Positions 8,279 to 15,123 of a stretch of 64,000 nt of DNA are shown one piece after another. Origin of the DNA: Caldalkalibacillus salinus (lineage in GTDB: Bacteria > Bacillota > Bacilli > Caldalkalibacillales > JCM-10596); contig NZ_JAERVL010000025.1 of assembly GCF_016745835.1 (NCBI RefSeq), positions 1-64,000 on the forward strand. The letters are read 5' to 3'. The translations under genes were made by a program, and so were the position numbers. Below the pieces are notes generated by a model. The model had not been told where the DNA came from, made no database searches, and was given only the letters and a program-made list of their open reading frames with translations. Each line of letters starts with the position of its first letter. The stretch's first letter is position 1.

Positions 8279-9820
8279 TTACATGTACATCGTCACGCCT
8301 GGTCCGATCGGTAATCCTAGCAGCGTCCAAGCGATAAACATCACGACCCAAACGCCTAAGAGGCATAACGTGTACGGTAACATGAGGGAAAACAACGTGC
8401 CAAACCCTGCCTCTTCATCGTACTCCTTCATAAAGGCTAATACAATTAATATATACGGGTTTAACGGTGTAATAATGTTCGTTGTGGAATCACCTAAACG
8501 ATAGGCGAGTTGGACGAACGCTGGATGATAATCGAGTATCATGAACATCGGAATAAAAATAGGAGCCATCAACGCCCACTGTGCTGAACCACTGAAAATA
8601 AATAGATTCAAGATGGCGGTTAGAAACGTAAAACCGACGATGACGTATACCCCTTCCATATTCATATTATCTAAGAAAGCGGCACCGTTCACGGCGATCC
8701 AAATGCCCAGATTACTCCAATTAAAGTAAGCGATAAACTGTGCGGCAGCAAAAATCAAAACGATATAACCGGACATATCTTTCATTGCCTCTCCCATGAA
8801 TTGAGGGATGTCTTTTGTCCCTTTGATTTTTCCTGTCGTCAGACCGTATGCAACCGCAACGGTAATGAAGAAAAATAGAATAATAGGAATAATGCCAGAT
8901 AGAAACGGCGAAGGCACGAGTCCCCCATCTTCATTACGAAGTGGTGCCCCACTCGGAATGACCACAAGTGCCACAAGTCCTAGGTAAACGAGACCTGCGA
9001 TAAGCGCGTTGCGTAAACCACGGTTTTCTGTCGCTGTAATTTCCTCTACCTTTCTCTCTGCTTTTCCTTGGTAGGTTCCTAGTTTCGGTTCTATGATTTT
9101 TTCTGTGACGAGAGCACCGACAATCATGAGCATAGGCACGGAGAAAATCATGAAGTACCAGTTATCTACCGGTGTGATTTCCATAGTTTCATTAATCGTC
9201 TGGGCCACTTCTGTGGAGATACCAGATAACAAGGCATCTGTACCAGCGATAAAGATATTGGCTGTAAAGCCTGCCCCTGCTCCGGCAAATCCAGCTGCCA
9301 TACCTGCTAGCGGATGCCTACCTAAAGCATGGAACACCATCGCCGCTAATGGAGGCACGATTACAAGTGCCGCATCAGATGCTAGGTTCCCGATGACTCC
9401 CGCAAATAATACGGCATAAGTCACTAATTTCGGCGGCGCGTTAAGGATACTCTTACGCATAAAGGTTTGGATTAAGTCTACCTTTTGGGCTAGCCCAATC
9501 CCTAACATCATAGCCAATACTAGTCCTAACGGTTTAAATCCTGTAAAGTTATCCAGCATAGAAGAGATCATATAGTTAAGCCCTTCACCAGATATCAGTC
9601 CCTTAATGGGCATATCTTCGCCTGTACCCGGATGTACAACGCTTACACCAAAGGCACTCGCAATCGTCGACATGACGATAACGGCTACCGCTAAGTATAC
9701 AAACAGGATAAATGGATGCGGTAGTTTGTTCCCGATCTTCTCTACAACATCGAGGAAACGCATGAAGGCTCCTCTTTTCATCGGATCAAGTTCTTGATCA
9801 TTTAGGATTGGTCCACCCAT
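8279..9820 (-). CDS. abgT: AbgT-family transporter
   Basis: 513 residues, as expected for the AbgT family (p-aminobenzoyl-glutamate transporters; some members export antifolates). It has about a dozen hydrophobic segments, family-like stretches GNLASDAALVIVPPLAAMVF and GAGFTANIFIAGTDALLSG, and, near the C-terminus, FSGSAQWALMAPIFIPMF followed by YRLGDSTTNIITPLNPY. ATG 9820 has AAGGTG at good distance. It is the first gene of the run of M20 hydrolase genes, which fits import of a conjugated amino compound for intracellular cleavage. The name reflects the family, not a proven substrate. Confidence 0.85.
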   Translation of the reverse strand: MGGPILNDQELDPMKRGAFMRFLDVVEKIGNKLPHPFILFVYLAVAVIVMSTIASAFGVSVVHPGTGEDMPIKGLISGEGLNYMISSMLDNFTGFKPLGLVLAMMLGIGLAQKVDLIQTFMRKSILNAPPKLVTYAVLFAGVIGNLASDAALVIVPPLAAMVFHALGRHPLAGMAAGFAGAGAGFTANIFIAGTDALLSGISTEVAQTINETMEITPVDNWYFMIFSVPMLMIVGALVTEKIIEPKLGTYQGKAERKVEEITATENRGLRNALIAGLVYLGLVALVVIPSGAPLRNEDGGLVPSPFLSGIIPIILFFFITVAVAYGLTTGKIKGTKDIPQFMGEAMKDMSGYIVLIFAAAQFIAYFNWSNLGIWIAVNGAAFLDNMNMEGVYVIVGFTFLTAILNLFIFSGSAQWALMAPIFIPMFMILDYHPAFVQLAYRLGDSTTNIITPLNPYILIVLAFMKEYDEEAGFGTLFSLMLPYTLCLLGVWVVMFIAWTLLGLPIGPGVTMYM

Positions 9821-9848
9821 CTACTTTCACCTTCCCTTTGTGTTTTTA

Positions 9849-9882
9849 AGGAATATGTCCTTATTTATTCCGAATTATATCA
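9849..9882 (-). promoter_or_regulatory. Candidate extended -10 promoter and inverted repeat before abgT
   Basis: On the minus strand TGATATAAT (9874-9882) is an extended -10 element with no good -35. Between it and the gene lies AAGGA-ATATG-TCCTT (9849-9863), a short inverted repeat that could be an operator in the leader. Confidence 0.35.
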
Positions 9883-10107
9883 TGTTAATGGCTAAAATGT
9901 GTATAAATATTTAAAAAAATGTGTGAGATATTCTGACTTCGAGGCATTATTCTTTATATTTATGCGCTAAATGCGTGTTATACGTTTTTAAGGTGAAATA
10001 TGCCAAAGTTAAAGTAAGTGCATGTTAAGCAAATTAATGATAAATCTTGCTTGCCTCATCATTTTTGCATCCTAAGTGAGACCTCTTCGTCAAAGCTTCT
10101 GCAACCG

Positions 10108-10136
10108 TTGTCAAAAAAGATTTGTAGTGCTACTAT
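10108..10136 (+). promoter_or_regulatory. Candidate sigma-A promoter for the DUF1885 gene
   Basis: TTGTCA (10108-10113) and TACTAT (10131-10136) are 17 nt apart, about 110 nt upstream of the start codon. Confidence 0.5.
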
Positions 10137-10247
10137 GTTAGAAGATATATGTGAGTATGATGCGAGATGGTGAAAATGACATGTTTGTTTTTTTGAGAGA
10201 TTTTGTTTAGGGAGATATGTTCCACACTGTAGTGAGGAGTGAAAATT

Positions 10248-10682
10248 GTGGGAAACAGCGCTTATATCAGATTGGTAGACGCTTCGACTGCTCAAAAGGT
10301 AACCTTACAAGAAGTGAAAGATAAGATGCAACGTTATGTTGACATGACAACTAAAACGGGGCAACAACTCAGCTGGGGATATGCGGATGCAGCCTTCCCC
10401 TATACGATTGAGGAAAAGCCTGAGGGGAAGGATCAATGGTTTTACCTCAAAGGAAAGGACGACAGATTATATAAGTATGTCGTCATAGGTGTGGGATCAG
10501 AATCACTACCCGAAGAAGAGGACAAAGAACAGCACTACATACAAGTCGTACTCCCAGAAGGCGCTACCCATGGCGACAAAGGGAAAGCGAATGAATTTTG
10601 TAAGTATTTAGCCAAAGCGTTTAAAGCGAAATTAGACCTTTTCAATGGGCGTACGATGTATTATTACCCTCGTAAACCCTAA
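10248..10682 (+). CDS. DUF1885 family protein
   Basis: 144 residues starting MGNSAYIRLVDAST. It appears to match the small Bacillus family DUF1885 (a cytosolic protein of unknown function): VTLQEVKDKMQRYVDMT, then TGQQLSWGYADAAFPYTI, are the recognisable parts. The start is GTG 10248, because GAGGAG sits 8 nt upstream; GTG at 10239 would lie inside that site. It is a single-gene unit with its own promoter and a strong terminator. No catalytic motif was recognised. Confidence 0.7.
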   Translation: MGNSAYIRLVDASTAQKVTLQEVKDKMQRYVDMTTKTGQQLSWGYADAAFPYTIEEKPEGKDQWFYLKGKDDRLYKYVVIGVGSESLPEEEDKEQHYIQVVLPEGATHGDKGKANEFCKYLAKAFKAKLDLFNGRTMYYYPRKP

Positions 10683-10744
10683 TAGTTGAACCTAACCTAT
10701 TTTGTTCTAAGCCTAACCGCTTAGACCTCTAGATCAAACCTCTC

Positions 10745-10768
10745 GCACCCTCCTAGGGTGCTTTTTTT
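10745..10768 (+). terminator. Rho-independent terminator after the DUF1885 gene
   Basis: GCACCCT-CCT-AGGGTGC is followed by seven T. Confidence 0.9.
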
Positions 10769-10832
10769 CGTTTTCCCTCACCATAGATATGATTGACAAA
10801 TATTTTCACTTCTCATTCCTCTTTTTTTTGCA

Positions 10833-10867
10833 TATAATAAGAACATACATTCCTAGAACTTGCGTTC
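10833..10867 (+). promoter_or_regulatory. -10 element with two LexA (DinR) operators
   Basis: TATAAT at 10833-10838 is followed at once by GAACATACATTC (10841-10852), one base from the Bacillus LexA core GAAC-N4-GTTC, and by GAACTTGCGTTC (10856-10867), a perfect core match. Both would cover the transcription start. This predicts SOS control of the downstream polymerase gene. A clear -35 at 17 nt spacing was not found. Confidence 0.75.
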
Positions 10868-10914
10868 GTTACTTACAAGTTCATCTCTATATCAAGTGGA
10901 ACAGTACCTTTAAG

Positions 10915-10981
10915 TCATACAGTGCATTTACATTTAGATCATACAGTGCATTTAGGTCATTCAGTACACCAAGTCATTCAG
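10915..10981 (+). repeat. Direct repeats in the leader of the Y-family polymerase gene
   Basis: Four copies of TCAT(A/T)CAGT occur in the leader; two sit in longer units TCATACAGTGCATTTA. They lie between the LexA boxes and the ribosome binding site. Confidence 0.6.
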
Positions 10982-11010
10982 TTAAAGGGAACAAACGGAG
11001 GAGGCTCACC

Positions 11011-12258
11011 ATGTCAACCAACAAGAAAAAAGAACGCGTTATTTTCCTCACAGATATGCAATCCTTTTACGTCAGTGTAGAAAAATCGTGTCGCCCTGAA
11101 CTGAGGGACCGTCCCGTCGTTGTCGCCGGGGACCCTGAAAGACGTAGTGGTATTATTCTCGCTGCTTGTCCTCTAGCCAAAAAATGGGGAGTCACAACAG
11201 CCGAGGCGTTATGGCAAGCAGAACAAAAATGTCCCAACCTTGTCGTGATACGGCCACGGATGCAGACGTATATTGACGTTTCCTTGAAGATCACCACGAT
11301 TCTCGAGACGTTCACAGATCTTGTAGAAGCATACAGTATCGATGAACAGTTTTTGGACGTGACACATTCCCTTCACCTCTTTGGCACACCGGACCATACG
11401 GCCCAACTGCTACAGCAAAGAATTCTAGATGAAACAGGGGTCTACGCAAGAGTGGGAATCGGTCCAAACAAAGTATTAGCGAAGATGGCTTGCGACCAGT
11501 TTGCTAAGAAAAATCAAGACGGGATCTTCACCCTAAACGAAAACAATATGAAACAAACGATGTGGTCACTCCCTGTAGGAAAATTATTTGGTATCGGAAG
11601 TCGTATGCGGCATCACCTCGAGCGCATGGGAATCCGTACCATCGGACAACTGGCCCAGTATCCTGTTGAGCCGCTGAAAAAAAGATGGGGCATTAATGGG
11701 GAAGTGCTGTGGCTGACGGCGAACGGTATAGACACGTCCCCTGTCACCGTCAATACGCACGACGAACAAAAAGCGGTTGGACACCAAATGACACTCCCAC
11801 GAGACTATGACCATTGGAAGGACATTAAAACAGTCCTGTTGGAATTGTGTGAGGAAGTGGGCCGACGCGCTCGTCTTAAACATTATGTGGGGAGTACCAT
11901 TACGGTAGGGTGCCGGGGTGCCGACTTCGATTTCCCTACGGGCTTTCACCGTCAAACCAAATTGACCTCTCCTACTAACTACGGCATGGATTTGTTTCGG
12001 GTGGCCACAAAGCTTTTCAAGACACATTGGGATGGGAAACCGGTGCGTAAAGTGGGGGTGACCCTAACAGGATTAGAGTCGAGTGAGTGTTACCAGCTCA
12101 ACTTGTTTGATCCTTTTTTAAAAAAAGAACAGCTGAGTCAAGCGATGGATGCGATCAAGGAAAAGTACGGAGACACCTCCATCCTGCGTGCCGCATCCCT
12201 CACATCCTCTGGGCAAGCCATCAGCCGCTCGCAAAAAATCGGAGGCCATTATAAATGA
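11011..12258 (+). CDS. Y-family DNA polymerase (UvrX/YqjW type, UmuC-like)
   Basis: 415 residues, close to B. subtilis UvrX and YqjW. TDMQSFYVSVE near residue 15 and YSIDEQFLD (Asp111, Glu112) carry the catalytic carboxylates; the finger region reads GIILAACPLAKKWGV; GIGPNKVLAKMACD and FGIGSRMRHHLERMGI follow, the latter a helix-hairpin-helix. QLNLF near the end (CYQLNLFDPF) resembles a beta-clamp binding motif. ATG 11011 has GGAGG 8 nt upstream; in-frame sequence further upstream is leader. It should carry out translesion synthesis during SOS. The terminator for the facing gene overlaps its 3' end. Confidence 0.9.
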   Translation: MSTNKKKERVIFLTDMQSFYVSVEKSCRPELRDRPVVVAGDPERRSGIILAACPLAKKWGVTTAEALWQAEQKCPNLVVIRPRMQTYIDVSLKITTILETFTDLVEAYSIDEQFLDVTHSLHLFGTPDHTAQLLQQRILDETGVYARVGIGPNKVLAKMACDQFAKKNQDGIFTLNENNMKQTMWSLPVGKLFGIGSRMRHHLERMGIRTIGQLAQYPVEPLKKRWGINGEVLWLTANGIDTSPVTVNTHDEQKAVGHQMTLPRDYDHWKDIKTVLLELCEEVGRRARLKHYVGSTITVGCRGADFDFPTGFHRQTKLTSPTNYGMDLFRVATKLFKTHWDGKPVRKVGVTLTGLESSECYQLNLFDPFLKKEQLSQAMDAIKEKYGDTSILRAASLTSSGQAISRSQKIGGHYK

Positions 12259-12266
12259 CCTCCGAC
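12233..12266 (-). terminator. Terminator for the M23 peptidase gene, lying within the polymerase 3' end
   Basis: On the minus strand TCGGAGG...CCTCCGA is followed by six T (12233-12238). The hairpin spans the TGA stop (12256-12258) of the facing polymerase gene. Confidence 0.75.
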
Positions 12267-12294
12267 TATCATAAGTTCCGCTTTTTGAAAGGGA

Positions 12295-13527
12295 TTAATC
12301 TTGAAACGTATGATTCAGGACTCTACGGACTTGGTCTGGATCGTTAATATGCTTCCAGAATAACTCACCGTAGATGAGTAAGTCTGCGTGTAGGTGTAAG
12401 CCACCATCCTCGTCCCCGTTAATGGCGTAGCTCGTTCCTGTGTTACCAACGTAACCGAGTACATCACCACGTGCCACTGACTGCCCCACTTCTAAATGAG
12501 CCTCAACCTGTGAAAGGTGGGCATAGCGTATCATCACACCTTGGTCATACTGCACCCAGACTGACATGCCACGTAATTTATCTAGAATATACGCGGGTGT
12601 ATCGTCAAGTTCATGAGACCAGGATAGTAGCCCTTCACGCTCTTCGCGGGTCATTTCTACATAATCATGGTCGACACGTACCACGGTCCCATCTGCCACG
12701 GATTGAACGGGGGTCTGCTGGTCAATCACCCGACCGGAAGTCCCACTGTACCAATCGATCCCTTCATGGTAACCATTACGATAGTCTCGCGGTGCACCTG
12801 GCAGGTGTGACGCTCTAGTACTAATCGTCGCGTCCGGTATAGGGTTGGATAAGAATGATAAATAAGCGATGAGATCATCCGGTGACATAGCCGATAAGTC
12901 AACAGAAGGCCCTTGAACTTGAGAAAAGGCTTCTTCTACAGATTCATCAATATAGAACGTCAGTTGGGTTGCCTCTGCGTCAGGACTCTGCTCTTCCCCT
13001 AGCTCAACGTCCACTTCAAGGCCTTTCTCAAGAAATCCGTAAGGCAAATACACGACGTCATGATCCTCATCAAATATGGCCGTTAATTCGTAAGGTAAAT
13101 ATAGTCCGTTTCGCTCTACGACGGATACCCCTTCAATCCAATGAAAAGGAAGACCGAATAATTCAAGATCTAAAGTTTTATTGATTTTGTCCCATTCCAT
13201 ATGCCCCTGCACCGCTTCTGTGAGCTCAGACGCTGAAATCCATTTCTGTCCATTCATCTCCTGGTAGGAAAGGTCATAAGATTGTCGTTGGTCATCATCT
13301 TCTTGCGGGTGCCCCTGCTCGTCTTGACCCTGTTCGCCTTGACCTTGCTCACCTTGATCAGGATCGTCCTCCGTTCCCTCTTGTTCTTGCTGTTCCTCCG
13401 CTGGGGGCTCATCTGGGGTTGGAAGGACGTTGTTTCCGTTATAAAATGTATCAAAAATCAAATATCCGATTATACAAATTGAAAGTATACCAATCAAAGT
13501 AAAAGTTCCACCGTCACGTAGACGCAT
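12295..13527 (-). CDS. Membrane-anchored M23-family peptidase with stalk-domain-like region
   Basis: 410 residues. Residues 8-28 form a single membrane anchor, followed by an acidic Glu/Gln/Asp/Gly-rich linker (about 35-85). Residues 90-190 resemble a copper-amine-oxidase N-domain-like stalk (WISASELTEAV, GLYLPYELTAIF). The C-terminal half is a peptidase M23/lysostaphin-like domain with HEGID (His254, Asp258), VADGTVVRVDHDYV, GDVLGYVGNTG and the second metal motif HLHAD. All M23 zinc ligands seem present, so an active cell wall endopeptidase is likely. Start ATG 13527 has AAGGAGG 8 nt upstream. Confidence 0.85.
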   Translation of the reverse strand: MRLRDGGTFTLIGILSICIIGYLIFDTFYNGNNVLPTPDEPPAEEQQEQEGTEDDPDQGEQGQGEQGQDEQGHPQEDDDQRQSYDLSYQEMNGQKWISASELTEAVQGHMEWDKINKTLDLELFGLPFHWIEGVSVVERNGLYLPYELTAIFDEDHDVVYLPYGFLEKGLEVDVELGEEQSPDAEATQLTFYIDESVEEAFSQVQGPSVDLSAMSPDDLIAYLSFLSNPIPDATISTRASHLPGAPRDYRNGYHEGIDWYSGTSGRVIDQQTPVQSVADGTVVRVDHDYVEMTREEREGLLSWSHELDDTPAYILDKLRGMSVWVQYDQGVMIRYAHLSQVEAHLEVGQSVARGDVLGYVGNTGTSYAINGDEDGGLHLHADLLIYGELFWKHINDPDQVRRVLNHTFQD

Positions 13528-13573
13528 CTCCCAATCCTCCTTAACAGCTTGGATCGTATCACTATTGTAACAG

Positions 13574-13608
13574 AAAAAACCCCTTTATCGGAAGAACGGA
13601 TAAAGGGG
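13574..13608 (-). terminator. Terminator after the stalk-domain protein gene
   Basis: CCCCTTTATC pairs with GATAAAGGGG across a 9-nt loop, followed on the minus strand by six T. Confidence 0.9.
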
Positions 13609-13657
13609 CTGTTCGGTAGGAGACGCTCCTATGGTAAAATATGATAAAAATGGTCTG

Positions 13658-14290
13658 CTAATCTGCTATCATAATGTATTCACCAATCGTTATAAATTCT
13701 TTATCATTGTTTGGGTCTTCCATCTGTAGCTTCAACGTATATTGACCCGCGTCAGACAAACGTAAATTAGCCACACTTAAATTCCCAACAAAGCTACCGT
13801 CAAACTGTTCTGTGTCAATCGTGAACGCATTGCCGGTATGTACCACTGTCCCGCTCCCATTTTCCACGACAAAACGCGTTCGCAAATCATCCGAAACAGG
13901 TACGCCCGACACTTGGGTTGCCACTTGAAAAGTATTGGTCGTCCCCGCACTAAAGGTAGGGTTGACCTCCAGTGAATTTTGATTCGTACGATTAATGATG
14001 GTCATATTGACTATCGGTTTGATTAACTGTGCCACTCGTCTTGACTCATCCCATTCTGTGTAAGAATTGAGCATCTGAGCCGCTTGGGTCAAAGGTACGA
14101 CCGTTCTACCGTTGACGATAAACGGTGGGACCTCTCCTTGATTTAACATCGTCCCATTCACTTCAACGTCCGTTTTATAGAATTGATCTAAGAACAAATC
14201 AAGCGATGCATTTACCCGATCACTAAGTAAGAATAGACTTCCGCACAAAGCGAAGCCACACAAGCTCAATAACCATTTTTTACGGTTCAT
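13658..14290 (-). CDS. Secreted copper-amine-oxidase-N-like stalk-domain protein
   Basis: 210 residues. A signal peptide is visible at residues 1-28 (KKW, hydrophobic core, NASLD). Residues 40-95 fit the stalk domain seen at the N-terminus of many Firmicutes wall proteins: VEVNGTMLNQGEVPPFIVNG, then VVPLTQAAQMLNS and EWDESRRVAQL. The remainder (100-210) looks like a beta-rich Ig-type domain (DAGQYTLKLQME). No enzyme motif. Start ATG 14290 has GGAGG upstream. It is transcribed towards the M23 peptidase gene, but a terminator separates the two. Confidence 0.75.
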   Translation of the reverse strand: MNRKKWLLSLCGFALCGSLFLLSDRVNASLDLFLDQFYKTDVEVNGTMLNQGEVPPFIVNGRTVVPLTQAAQMLNSYTEWDESRRVAQLIKPIVNMTIINRTNQNSLEVNPTFSAGTTNTFQVATQVSGVPVSDDLRTRFVVENGSGTVVHTGNAFTIDTEQFDGSFVGNLSVANLRLSDAGQYTLKLQMEDPNNDKEFITIGEYIMIAD

Positions 14291-14487
14291 GTTGAAACCT
14301 CCAAGCCGTTTTACTAATTTATACGCGCCATTTCCATTTTTGTTTTGCTAAATGAGTAAAATGGCATAAAAAATCAATATAATCTGCAACCTTTTGTTTG
14401 ATATGATCGTCTATAATAAATTAGATGCGTAGACTCGGAAAAAGTCACGCTAAAATTTTAAAACGAAAAGGTCATACTACAAATTTC

Positions 14488-14534
14488 ATACTCATTACAC
14501 ATACTCATACTCGTTACATATACTCATCACATAT
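14488..14534. repeat. Short tandem-like repeat of ACATACTCAT units
   Basis: CATACTCATTACA, CATACTCATACTCGTTACA and TATACTCATCACA follow one another directly next to the terminator of ylbF. Non-coding. The rest of the gap 14291-14643 shows no gene. Confidence 0.5.
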
Positions 14535-14565
14535 AAAAAAAGACCGGTCATCACCTGACCGATCT
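14534..14565 (-). terminator. Terminator after ylbF
   Basis: GATCGGTCA-GGTGA-TGACCGGTC on the minus strand is followed by seven T. Confidence 0.9.
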
Positions 14566-14643
14566 GAAGCGAATCCATGTTATACTTCTCTCTTCGCTCT
14601 ACTTTCTATGAAACGGCTACACGAGCCGTGATTATGACTATCC

Positions 14644-15096
14644 TCAGCCACCACCAGAACCGCAGCCGCCTGATCCACAGCCACTTCCACCACAGCCCAT
14701 TTGATCCCAGAACGGGTTACCTGTAGGCACCTTGATTTGTTCAGACACTGAAATGGCTAGGATTTGACTGATTTCATTGAGTAGCTTTTCAAGTTCTTTT
14801 TCGGCTTTCTTAAAAGCCACGACCTTATCATGTAGGTCCATTTCACGCTTAACTTCACGCATCTCTTTCTTCACGCGATCATGGTCCGGGTGGTACCGAC
14901 CAAAGCGCTCAACTTCCTCAAACTCTTCTTTCTTTTTGACGAACTTCTTAATCGTCTTCTGAGCGTCTTCATCTTCATTTAACGCTCTGCGACATCTATG
15001 ATACTCCATTGCAAGATCAGAACGAGATATCTGGTCCGCTAACTCGTCTGCCTCTGCAACGAAGAGGGACATATCTATTGAGGCTAAGGTACTCAA
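14644..15096 (-). CDS. ylbF: YlbF, subunit of the YlbF-YmcA-YaaT complex
   Basis: 150 residues from TTG 15096 (AGGAGG 8 nt upstream; GTG 15105 overlaps that site). Matches YlbF: SDLAMEYHRCRRALNEDEDA, FEEVERFGRYHPDHDRVKKE, and EQIKVPTGNPFWDQ. The Cys/Gly/Ser C-terminus (CGGSGCGSGGCGSGGG) keeps three cysteines; in B. subtilis the complex carries iron-sulfur clusters, modulates RNase Y processing and supports competence, sporulation and biofilm formation. It is preceded by the XPB-like helicase pair on the same strand, 27 nt away, so the three genes probably share a transcript. Confidence 0.9.
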   Translation of the reverse strand: MSTLASIDMSLFVAEADELADQISRSDLAMEYHRCRRALNEDEDAQKTIKKFVKKKEEFEEVERFGRYHPDHDRVKKEMREVKREMDLHDKVVAFKKAEKELEKLLNEISQILAISVSEQIKVPTGNPFWDQMGCGGSGCGSGGCGSGGG

Positions 15097-15123
15097 TACT
15101 TCCACCTCCTAGCAGTCATTGTA

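Noticed and set aside
10793-10798. TTGACA as -35 for the polymerase gene
   Set aside because: It is 34 nt from the TATAAT at 10833, too far for a sigma-A promoter.
10915-10981. CRISPR-like array
   Set aside because: Units are too short and spacing too irregular; no cas genes in the window.
10789-11010. N-terminal extension of the polymerase reading frame
   Set aside because: The extension translates the promoter, LexA boxes and repeats; ATG 11011 has a GGAGG site and matches the family length.
11584-12027. 147-codon minus-strand ORF within the polymerase gene
   Set aside because: Antisense shadow of conserved polymerase coding sequence.
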